Made by a program: the position numbers and the translations under genes. This document shows positions 19,961 through 28,019 of a DNA stretch of 64,000 bases, piece by piece. Source of the stretch: Methylumidiphilus sp963753955 (GTDB lineage Bacteria > Pseudomonadota > Gammaproteobacteria > Methylococcales > Methylococcaceae); contig CAVWEM010000006.1 of assembly GCA_963753955.1 (NCBI GenBank), positions 106,814 through 170,813 of the forward strand, written 5' to 3'. The notes below the pieces were generated by a model. It saw only the letters and a program-made list of their open reading frames with translations, did no database searches and had not been told where the DNA came from. Each line of letters starts with the position of its first letter. Position 1 is the first letter of the stretch.

Positions 19961-20508
19961 CAATTGCTCGCACACCGCATCTTGGCGCCGCCCGAAAACG
20001 AACGACAGGACACAGCCTGTCACGGCATCGATGGCATACCGGAGCCAGCGTTGGTTCTTTTTGTCGCCGACGTAGCTCCATGGCTCGTCTGCCTGAACAT
20101 CCATTGGAGAATCAAGGGGATGCCTGATTTCGACGGCGATCTCACGCGTACCGATGTAAGGGTTCACGGCGACCACTTCAGCGGAGCTTTTTTTAGCGTG
20201 GAAATGAAGGTGTGTTTGCCGATACCCAGAATGCGCGAAGCATCCCGGATGCCGCCGCCGTTCATGGCAATGTCCACAATCTGGTCTTTGACGCCAGGCT
20301 CGTAGGCCCGGTACACGCAGTCGGTCTTGAATATTCGCCCGCACTCCTTGCAGCGAAACCGGGAACGACCGCTTTGGGTGCCGTAACGGACAACCTCGGA
20401 ACTGTTGCAATACTTGCACAAAACAATTTGATACGCCATTGGAATGGTTGCCTGAGAGGCTTGAAAATTTTATGCTCTACCATACTTAATAAATCAATTA
20501 AACCCACC
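19961..20508 (-). mobile_element. Second IS1-family copy, inverted and truncated
   Basis: The copy runs from its left inverted end at 20508 leftwards with near-identity to the first copy (one visible residue change, RDT to RDA, in InsA) and stops at CAATTG (19961-19966), in the middle of insB. Only ACC separates it from the right end of copy 1. The end of insB and the right inverted repeat are gone, so this copy cannot transpose by itself. Confidence 0.88.
20164..20439 (-). CDS. InsA of the truncated IS1 copy
   Basis: A 91-residue protein with the same zinc finger and HTH as copy 1 InsA and the same A7 slippery site. The insB part that follows is cut after DAVCEQL, so only the InsA repressor can be complete. 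It could repress the intact copy next to it, which is inference. Confidence 0.85.
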   Translation of the reverse strand: MAYQIVLCKYCNSSEVVRYGTQSGRSRFRCKECGRIFKTDCVYRAYEPGVKDQIVDIAMNGGGIRDASRILGIGKHTFISTLKKAPLKWSP

Positions 20509-21243
20509 TCCCGAGAAACTTGGTCACGATCTTGGCGCAGTGCACGGGATGGTTGTCCATGATCAAAACCTTGCCCCCCGTCAGCAGCTTGAGGATATGG
20601 ACTTGCAAATAGCACACAAACAATTCGGCGGTCAGGCTCCCCGTGTAGGCCCAAACCGCCTCGACCCCGGTTTCGGTGAGCGCCGCCGCCGTGTTGATGG
20701 TCACGCCCGGCGCGGTGGGGTTCGCCTCGTAAAGGCGCTCGCCTTGGCGTGAACGGCCATGGCCCAAGGCCAGGTTGGAGGCGCAGCCCATCTCGTCCAG
20801 ATACACCCGGTCTTCCGGCCCCACGCCCTCCAACTGGTTGACGTAGCTCAGTTTTTCCTCCGCCGCCTCGGCGGCGTCCCGCTTCGGGTCGTAGGAAGTT
20901 TTTTTTTGAAAGAGTATCCCATGCGCTTGGTGGTGTTGTGCATGGTCGAGGTTGAGACGGGAACCCCCTAAATGTCATTGTGCTTCCCGCATAGCTCGGC
21001 CAGCGACAAGTCCGGGGTTTCCGCGAGGAGCGCCTGCAACCACAGTTCGCCCTCGGGCGAGATCAGGCGGTCAGGGGCGGTGTTGCGCTGGCGCGGGGCT
21101 ATGTCGCCGGTTTCGTAGTACAATTGCTTGAGCGATTGCACCGTGGTCGGGCTGACTTGGAATAGTTCGGCGGTTTGTCGGACCGGGTGGACTAGACCGT
21201 AGTTTACAATCCTCTGCCGCAAATCTCTGGAATGCGTAGCCAT
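20509..21243 (-). pseudogene. IS630-family transposase remnant
   Basis: The N-terminal HTH part (MATHSRDLRQRIVNYGLVHP, QTAELFQVSPTTVQSLKQLY) starts at 21243 and ends at an in-frame TAG at 20968 after GKHNDI. The same frame continues GVPVSTSTMHNTTKRMGYSF to an A run near 20900, where the frame shifts to SYDPKRDAAEAAEEKLSYVN. The DDE domain follows with RVYLDEMG and KVLIMDNHPVHCAKI. The last part, including the catalytic Glu, is missing because the IS1 copy begins at 20508. It is dead. Confidence 0.8.
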
Positions 21244-21469
21244 GGCCCCCTCCTCGCGAATTATGGCTTGGTTACGCTATTGGAACATGGAAAGATTCAA
21301 ATCATCTATCCGATAGTATAGTACAGTTAAATGGCTGTTGCCCGCTGGTTTCTATTATAGAGTAACAGTTAAGAATTGAAAACGCTATATCTTTTTGACG
21401 AAAGGGATAATATATCCCGTCCGGCATCGTAATTGGATGCGGATGCTTTGTGATTTCAGATAGCATCAA

Positions 21470-21613
21470 TAGACTTGTTCCCGATGACTTTTAATATAAA
21501 TCAAATAGATAGACTCATTCTTTAATACTGGCAAATACTTTTTCCCCAGAATTTTTGCAAAAAATTTATCTATGTTAGTGATTTTAAATGATATAGCATC
21601 GGGAACAAGTCTA
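21470..21613. mobile_element. MITE-like element with 17-bp terminal inverted repeats
   Basis: TAGACTTGTTCCCGATG at 21470-21486 and its exact complement at 21597-21613 flank an AT-rich 110-nt interior with further imperfect symmetry, and no ORF. Each arm ends in TA, as expected for a TA-targeting (IS630/mariner-type) element. On the minus strand the right arm begins with the TAG stop codon of hslO. The AT-rich 21244-21469 upstream contains no gene that I can see. Confidence 0.5.
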
Positions 21614-22486
21614 ATGCTTGCCACGCGGGATAGGGAAAGGAACAGCGGGGCTGAACAAGCTCTGCACGTCCACCGCGTCGAAGCGATAACGGCGGTTGCA
21701 GAATTCGCAGCCTACTTCCACCGCATCATCCTCCCACGGGCTCGCGTCCAATTCCTCCCGCCCCAAGTTGCGCAACACATCTTTGATGCGTTCGCGGGAA
21801 CAGGTGCAGCGGAAGGAAACCGGTTCCGGTTCAAACAGCAGCACCTGTTCTTCGTTGAACAGCCGGTAGAGCAACTCCTCTCCGGGCAGATGCAGCAACT
21901 CCCTTTCCGTCACCGTCGCGGCCAACAGCGACACACGCTCCCAGTCTTCTTTACCGCCCGTCCCTACGGGCAGTTCCTGGAGGAACAGGCCTGCGGCGCG
22001 TTCGCCATCAGCGGCCAGCCAGAGGCGGGTGGGCAGTTGTTCGGAGCGGGTGAAATAGGTTTGGATGGCTTCGGCCAGATTCGCGCCTTCCAAGCCGACG
22101 ATCCCTTGATAGGGTTCCGTGCCTTCGTTTTGCAAGGTCAACACCAGTTGCCCCGCGCCATAGATTTGGGCCAGGTTGGAACCTATGGCCGGTGGGTCTT
22201 GCCGCCAGCGGGCGAGTCCGCGCAGGGTGCGCCGATGCGTGGCTTGGACGACCAGGGTGTGCAGCGGGCCTTGGCTTTGGATCTGGAGGATCAGCGCACC
22301 CTCGAATTTGAGGGTGGCAGAGAGCAGCACGGCAGCGGCGAGGGCTTGGCCCAACTGTGATCGCACGGTCTCGGGATAGGCATGGCGCTCCAGCACTGCC
22401 TGCCAACTGGCATCCAAGAGCACCAGTTCGCCGCGTATGCCCAGTTCTTCAAAGATGAATCGCCGCAAATTGTCTTGGTCGCCCAT
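21611..22486 (-). CDS. hslO: Redox-regulated chaperone Hsp33
   Basis: Hsp33 is a holdase switched on by oxidation of a zinc centre. The 291-residue product begins MGDQDNLRRFIFEELGIRGE at the ATG 22486; the extension to 22534 is not needed. It ends with the zinc motif CxC-x27/32-CxxC: FRCTCSRERIKDVLRNLGRE and VGCEFCNRRYRF. The stop codon lies within a MITE-like inverted repeat. The upstream gene on the same strand is the Wzz-like fusion. Confidence 0.94.
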   Translation of the reverse strand: MGDQDNLRRFIFEELGIRGELVLLDASWQAVLERHAYPETVRSQLGQALAAAVLLSATLKFEGALILQIQSQGPLHTLVVQATHRRTLRGLARWRQDPPAIGSNLAQIYGAGQLVLTLQNEGTEPYQGIVGLEGANLAEAIQTYFTRSEQLPTRLWLAADGERAAGLFLQELPVGTGGKEDWERVSLLAATVTERELLHLPGEELLYRLFNEEQVLLFEPEPVSFRCTCSRERIKDVLRNLGREELDASPWEDDAVEVGCEFCNRRYRFDAVDVQSLFSPAVPFPIPRGKH

Positions 22487-22517
22487 GGTCTCGTTCCTGC
22501 CTCGGGAAATCCGGCGA

Positions 22518-24569
22518 TTATACAGCCTCGTCACCTGACAGCACGGGATGGATCAGCGGCACCCGGTCGGCGGGCAGCCCCGGGCCTTGCGGGGAGAGGC
22601 GTCCGTAACCCGCCAGTTGCTTGGCCGGCAACCGCCCCACGATGCGCTCCAATTCAGACAAGCGTATGCCCTGGCGGACCAGATGGGCGATATAAGTATG
22701 CCGAAACGCGGCGGCGTCGATGGATTCGGGCTGGGGCAGGCCGGAGTCGAAGGCGGCGCAATTTATCCGCGCCGCGACCTCCTCCGCGTCCGCCCCCTCA
22801 ATGGACGGGGATTGCGCCAAGATATTTTTCAGGCGAGGCGGCAGGGGCAACGACCTCGGACACAAACCGGCCACCCGTAGCTGATCAGCAGCCCGATCCA
22901 GGTTTTCCTTCCGCCAGTCGGCGGCTTCCTCCACGCTTAAGCCGGCCAGCAGCAAGGCCATCCATTGCCGGGTGCCAACCTCGGCGGCTTCCAGCAGAAT
23001 GTGGATTTCGTGGTGAGTCAACTCACGGGGGAAGGGACTGTCCAACGCGAGGGGCGTGGTTTGCCGCGACAGCAGGGCGGTTTCTTCTTCCGCCGGATGG
23101 CTCGGCGGGAGTCCTCCTTGCACCGAATAAAATTGAAAACTTGGCATCGAGACCGGCACGGGGGCGGGGGCGGGGGATTCTTCAAGCTTCGTCAGATAGT
23201 CGTAGAGCCAGACAAAGACGAGGGCAAAGGCGAGGCTGACGCCTAGGGCAATGCCGCTGTCGCGCCAATAATCGGGCCATGACGGCTGGGTTGGCGGGTA
23301 GGCGCGTTCCACCACTTGCAGCGGCGGGTAGTCATCCTTAGGCTTGGATTCGATTTGCGCCAGCTTGGCCTGGATCTCGCGGCGCATTGCCTCCAGCCGT
23401 TCCAGATCCGCCCGCATCGTTTCCTGTTCAGCGAAGCGGTTGGAGAATTCGGAGGACTCGCGTTTCAGCGCACCGATCTGCTGTTGGAGTTCTTGCACCG
23501 TTTGTCGCGCACTCTCATGGGCTTGTTCCGCCAGGCTCAACATGGCGCGGCTGCCGTTCTCGATTTTGCCTCGTATCGCCTCTTCCACTTGGGCAAGTTG
23601 CTCGGGAATCAGCTTGAGTTGCGGATGCATGGCCAGATAGGCGGGCGTGTAACGGCGTTTCAGATCTTTTTGCTGCTCGCGCAGCTCCTGCGCCCGTTTT
23701 TCCAGATTCGACAGCCCTGGGGACTCTTCCGGGGGCACCACTGGCTCGCCACGGGCCAAAGCGGCGCGAATGGCATCAAGCTTGGCTTTCGCCTTGGCTT
23801 GCTCATCAATCGCTTTGTTGATCGCTTCGTTCACGCCCTTGAGTCTGACCATGGGCGTGTTTTCCGAATCCATCTTGGACTGGATGTCGTGGGTGTTGCG
23901 AAAGCGTTCCAGTGCCTCGCGTTTCGTTTCGACTTTTTGATCCAGTTGGCGGGATTCTTCCTCCAACGCGGCATGGCTGCCTTTCTCTGCCGCCTGGACG
24001 GTCTGCTCCCGCAAGGCTTGGTAGGCGTCTATCCAGGCGTTGACCAGCGGGGCCAGGATGTTCGCTTGCGGGCCTTGGGCTTTCAGCTCGACCAAATTGG
24101 TTTCGGCGACCATGTCCACGCTCAACAACTTGTGCAGATCGGCCAGCGCCAAGCGCGGGGAATCCGCCCGTTCCGCCGATTCGTACAGTCGGCGCAGGGT
24201 TTCCGTGAACACCGGGACGCCCAGCAAGATCTGCCGCTGTAGTGCGACATGTTCGGCGCCTCCCGCAGGGCGTCCAGATTCCGTCAGGTTGATGCTAGGC
24301 AGCGGGCCTTGTGTTGGCATCACCACATGATGGACGGTGGTTTCCGTCTGCCCAGCCTCTTCCGGCGGGACGGTGAGCAGCGATGCCGTGCTTTGGTAGA
24401 GAGGGGCGCGAAGCCAAACATAAGCCAGGCTGGCCGCCAGGCAGAGCGCAAAAAGGCCGGCAAAAAGCTGGGCGCGGCGGTATTTGCCGTCCCGCCCGGC
24501 CGACGGGGACGGCAAATCCTGCATTCTTTGCGGGTTGGAAATGATTTCAAGGGTGGAAGGCGCGGACAT
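22518..24569 (-). CDS. Wzz/GumC-like chain-length protein fused to a degenerate tyrosine-recombinase domain
   Basis: This 683-residue protein has an N-terminal membrane helix (about 33-54), a long periplasmic coiled-coil part (about 180-410) and a second helix (about 437-457) preceded by YPPTQPSWPDYW, the Pro-rich signature of polysaccharide co-polymerases. So far this is Wzz/GumC/Wzc architecture. The cytoplasmic C-terminus (about 515-656), where a tyrosine kinase would be expected, instead resembles the catalytic domain of phage-type integrases: RELTHHEIHILLEAA, MALLLAGLSVEEAADW, PRSLPLPPRLKNIL, FRHTYIAHLVRQGIRLSELE and IVGRLPAKQLAGY. Arg of the second box (R623) and the Tyr at the canonical +9 spacing (Y655) are kept. 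The first Arg is Ser545, the HxxR His is Ala and the LGH His is Arg646. It is probably not an active recombinase. Its role in glucan chain-length control is inference. Confidence 0.7.
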   Translation of the reverse strand: MSAPSTLEIISNPQRMQDLPSPSAGRDGKYRRAQLFAGLFALCLAASLAYVWLRAPLYQSTASLLTVPPEEAGQTETTVHHVVMPTQGPLPSINLTESGRPAGGAEHVALQRQILLGVPVFTETLRRLYESAERADSPRLALADLHKLLSVDMVAETNLVELKAQGPQANILAPLVNAWIDAYQALREQTVQAAEKGSHAALEEESRQLDQKVETKREALERFRNTHDIQSKMDSENTPMVRLKGVNEAINKAIDEQAKAKAKLDAIRAALARGEPVVPPEESPGLSNLEKRAQELREQQKDLKRRYTPAYLAMHPQLKLIPEQLAQVEEAIRGKIENGSRAMLSLAEQAHESARQTVQELQQQIGALKRESSEFSNRFAEQETMRADLERLEAMRREIQAKLAQIESKPKDDYPPLQVVERAYPPTQPSWPDYWRDSGIALGVSLAFALVFVWLYDYLTKLEESPAPAPVPVSMPSFQFYSVQGGLPPSHPAEEETALLSRQTTPLALDSPFPRELTHHEIHILLEAAEVGTRQWMALLLAGLSVEEAADWRKENLDRAADQLRVAGLCPRSLPLPPRLKNILAQSPSIEGADAEEVAARINCAAFDSGLPQPESIDAAAFRHTYIAHLVRQGIRLSELERIVGRLPAKQLAGYGRLSPQGPGLPADRVPLIHPVLSGDEAV

Positions 24570-24600
24570 GGCGGGCCGGTTTTGGACTGAAGAGGGTCGT

Positions 24601-25978
24601 TTAAGCCGCAGCTTTTCCGCCCAAGCGGTAACAGGGTTCGTAATGGCTGCCGGGGAGTTTCATGCGGCCTTGGGCGACAAAAGCAGCGAGGAGTTCATCC
24701 AAAGGTTCCAGCACCGCCGCGTCTCCGTTCAATTGGAAGGGGCCGTGCTCGGCGATGGCGCGGATGCCGTCGGCTTTGACATTGCCTGCCACGATGCCGG
24801 AGAAGGCCCGGCGCAAATGCGCGGCCAATTGGTGCGGGGCTTGGTCGCGATGCAATTCCAGCCCGGCCATATTGACATGGGTAGGGGCAAAGGGCATCTG
24901 GAAGCTCTTGTCGATTTTCAGCAACCAGTTGAAGAAGTAGGCGTCCTGGTGTTGCTTGCGGAAATGTCTGACTGCTTCCATGCCTTCTTTCATGATGCGT
25001 GCCGCTTCCGCCGGGTTGCCGGTGACGATGCGGTAATGCTGGCGCACCTGTGGGCCAATGGTGGCGGCAAGGAAGGCATCAATGCGGCGGAAATACTCGG
25101 CGCTATCGGCAGGGCCTGGCAAAAACCAACGGGAACGGCAGGTATTTGTTTTCCGGATGCAGCAAGACGCCGAGCAGGTAAAAGATTTCCTCCGCCGTGC
25201 CTGCCCCGCCCGGAAAGACGACGATGCCGTGGCCCAGACGCACGAACGCTTCCAGCCGCTTTTCGATGTCCGGCATGATCACCAACTCGTTGACGATGGG
25301 GTTGGGCGGCTCGGCGGCGATGATGCCCGGCTCGGTGACACCGATGTAGCGGGCATCGTTCACCCGTTGCTTGGCGTGGGCGATGGTCGCGCCTTTCATC
25401 GGCCCTTTCATCGCGCCGGGGCCGCAGCCGGTGCAGATGTCCATGCCGCGCAAGCCCAGTTCGTAACCCAGCACCTTGGTGTGCTGGTATTCCTCGCTGC
25501 TGATGGAATGCCCGCCCCAGCACACCACCAGATTGGGCGGCTCGTTGGTTTTCAGGCAGTTGGCGTTGCGCAGGATGTGGAAGACGGCGTTGGTGATGTC
25601 TTCCGGGCGGGACAGGTCAAAAGCCGGATTGGCGGTGATCTCGGTGCTGATATAAACGATGTCGCGCAGCACCGAGAAAAGATGTTCACGGATGCCTTTG
25701 ATCATGACCCCATCCACGAAGGCATATTGGGGTGCGTTCATGACTTCCAACTGGATGCCGCGTTCCTGCTGTAGCACCCGGATATCAAAATGCTTGAAGC
25801 GCTCCAGCACAGCGCAACTATCGTCCTCGTTGCTGCCCGAGTTCAGCACCGCCAGCGAGCAGCGGCGGTAGAGTTCATGCAGCCCGCTTTCGCTGGTGTC
25901 GAGCAGTTTGGCGATTTCCAGCTTCGACAGGATCTCCAGCGAACCTTCGGGGCGGATCAGGGTGTTGAGCATGTGCAT
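24601..25978 (-). CDS. ppnN: Pyrimidine/purine nucleotide 5'-monophosphate nucleosidase (one frameshift)
   Basis: PpnN (YgdH) cleaves nucleotide monophosphates to base and ribose 5-phosphate and is tuned by (p)ppGpp in E. coli. The start is the ATG at 25978 (MHMLNTLIRPEGSLEILSKL). The LOG-type core is GLRGMDICTGCGPGAMKGPM and VVFPGGAGTAEEIFYLLGVL with the PGGxGTxxE signature. One extra T near 25122 breaks the frame, after which DSAEYFRRIDAFLAATIGP, NWLLKIDKSFQMPFAPTHVN and LRRAFSGIVAGNVKADGIRA continue to the end. The corrected length, about 458 residues, matches the family. Confidence 0.92.
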
Positions 25979-26075
25979 GGTGTCGGCGATATGGGCGGAT
26001 GGCCTAAAGAAGGAATGCTATTTTAAATCCATTCTCTGCTGCAATTTGTCCGGATGGATGGGTTGGGTCGCCCGG

Positions 26076-27971
26076 CTACTTGCGCCGTTTCTTGCGCAGG
26101 CTGTCCAGCAACGCATCCATCGGCGCCGCCGCATTCCGGCCATGGCGCTCCTCACGCGACTTTATCTTCCTCAACTCCCTCTCGCAAGCCGGACATTCAA
26201 GGTCGATCCGGCGTTGATGGAAAGACTCTATCGCGGATTGGTTGGTGACGGTGAGAATGCCCGCGTTGGGCAATTCTTCGCAAACGATTGCCATCATTTG
26301 TTTGGCGTCGTCCACAGCCAGCGAATCCAACGCCTCCTGAAGCAGAATCCAGCGGGGCCGGTGCAGCAACATGCGGGCTATTCCCAATCTTTGTAGTTGT
26401 TCCCGCGCCAGGCAGTTCTCCCAGGTGTCGGTCTCCTCCAGCCGTTCCAGCAATTCCTCCAAGCCCACGCGCCGCAATGCCCGCTCAACATCGGCTCTGT
26501 CAAAGGCATCCGGGGCGGCGGGGTAGCTGACCGCCCCCCGCAAGGTTTCGATGGGCAGATAGGGACGAGGGGGCATGAAGAACATCCGATCCTCCACGGG
26601 CAAGTCCACCTTGCCGTCCCCCCAAGGCCAAAGGCCCGCAATCGCCTTGAATAGCTTGCCCCCCACGGCGGGGTCGCCGGAGAGGAAGACCCGCTCCCCT
26701 GGGTGGATCTCGGCGTTGAACTTGTCGAGAATCACAATATTGTCGTAAGGGTTGGCAATGCTGACATCATGGAAGGCCAGCAGCGGCAGTTGTGAAACCT
26801 CGACCACGATGGGTGTGCTGTCCGTTTGGGCGATGTCTTCTTGCAGATTTTCCAAAGCCTTGGCCAGTCCCAACACGCGCTCCACCGAGGCCCGCCATTC
26901 TGCCATTTTCGTCAGGTTGTCCACCGGAAAGGACAGGGCCGCCACCATTTGCTGGAATGCCTGGGTCGATTGCACCAGCGCGCCCAGCGTGATGGCACCG
27001 GCGATATAGCGGGGCGAGGCGGCCAAGACCGGAAAGGCCATGGACAGCACCGAATAGCCAGAGGTGAACAGCAAGATGTCCGCGAATGCCTTCGTTTGCC
27101 GGTTCCATGCCTCGACGATGCCCAGGAACAGCGAGGAGAACCGTCGCCGCTCGTCGGTCTCGCCACGAACCAGCGCGATGGCCTCGGAATGCTCCCTCGC
27201 CCGCACCAAGGCGAAGCGGAAATTGGCCTCCTCGGCCTGCCGTGCATGGGTCGCCTCGGTCAATGGCCGGCCGATCCTCCATCCCAAGGCGCTGGCCCCC
27301 GCCGCGTAAGCCAAGGCCAGCCAGACCAGGTAGCCAGGAATGGGAAGGTCGAAAAACCCTAAGGGGATGGCCACCGTACCGGAAAGCGTCCACAGGATTT
27401 TCGTGAAGCTTACCAGCAGCAACACTGCATAAAACAGGGAGTGGGCAAGGTCGATGGCATATTCGGTGGAAATGCGGATATCTTCCGCGATACGGCCATC
27501 GGGATTGTCGTGCTTGCCCTGCATGTGGGTGATTTGGTAATGATGTCCGTCGTCCATCCACTGGCCGATGAGCCGGTCTGTCAGCCAGGTGCGCCAGTCG
27601 AGCATGATGCGGCGCTTGACGTTCAAATGCAGGAATGTGACGCCCATATTGGCGGCGAAGATCAGCACCACCAGCCAGATCTGCGTCCACAGCTTGGACA
27701 TCGAGTGTTGTTCAAGCGCGTTAAACAGACCGGAACTCCATTCCGTGACCGAGACGGCAATGGCGATTTGCAGCACGGTCAGCCCGATGAGGAACAGCGT
27801 ACGCAGGCGGATGTCGTTTTTGTTTTCGGATCTCCAGAACTGCCCAGCCAGATGGACGAACTCCATGAAAAAAGTGGGAATGTTCGCTTCCAGTTTTGCC
27901 GCCGGGCGGGCGATGACGGGACGATGGGGTGTTGAGATCATGGTGTTTATCCAACTGGGTGTTATCTTCAC
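26076..27971 (-). CDS. SbmA/YddA-like ABC membrane protein with degenerate ATPase domain
   Basis: A 631-residue protein of the ABC_membrane_2 type (SbmA, BacA, YddA, Rv1819c relatives). The membrane domain (about 55-370) shows FLIGLTVLQIAIAVSVTEWS, HLNVKRRIMLDWRTWLTDRL, YQITHMQGKHDNPDGRIAED and LFTSGYSVLSMAFPVLAASP, all typical. The C-terminal nucleotide-binding domain is badly eroded. Walker A reads GDPAVGGKL (432-440) with Leu for Ser/Thr and a shifted Gly. The signature is LAREQLQRLGIARMLLHRP (521-539), and Walker B is WILLQEALDS with Gln545 for Asp. The GTG at 27971 or the ATG at 27941 could be the start. It stands between ppnN and the glucan synthase. It may work without ATP, as SbmA does, which is inference. 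Confidence 0.75.
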   Translation of the reverse strand: MKITPSWINTMISTPHRPVIARPAAKLEANIPTFFMEFVHLAGQFWRSENKNDIRLRTLFLIGLTVLQIAIAVSVTEWSSGLFNALEQHSMSKLWTQIWLVVLIFAANMGVTFLHLNVKRRIMLDWRTWLTDRLIGQWMDDGHHYQITHMQGKHDNPDGRIAEDIRISTEYAIDLAHSLFYAVLLLVSFTKILWTLSGTVAIPLGFFDLPIPGYLVWLALAYAAGASALGWRIGRPLTEATHARQAEEANFRFALVRAREHSEAIALVRGETDERRRFSSLFLGIVEAWNRQTKAFADILLFTSGYSVLSMAFPVLAASPRYIAGAITLGALVQSTQAFQQMVAALSFPVDNLTKMAEWRASVERVLGLAKALENLQEDIAQTDSTPIVVEVSQLPLLAFHDVSIANPYDNIVILDKFNAEIHPGERVFLSGDPAVGGKLFKAIAGLWPWGDGKVDLPVEDRMFFMPPRPYLPIETLRGAVSYPAAPDAFDRADVERALRRVGLEELLERLEETDTWENCLAREQLQRLGIARMLLHRPRWILLQEALDSLAVDDAKQMMAIVCEELPNAGILTVTNQSAIESFHQRRIDLECPACERELRKIKSREERHGRNAAAPMDALLDSLRKKRRK

Positions 27972-28019
27972 GCCCTCATCCGGGCGGTTCTTTGGGCATT
28001 GGCAGCCTATCCGAATCCG

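Noticed and set aside
19135..20520. Composite transposon made of the two IS1 copies
   Set aside because: Only 3 nt lie between the copies, one copy lacks its inner end, and no target duplication brackets the pair.
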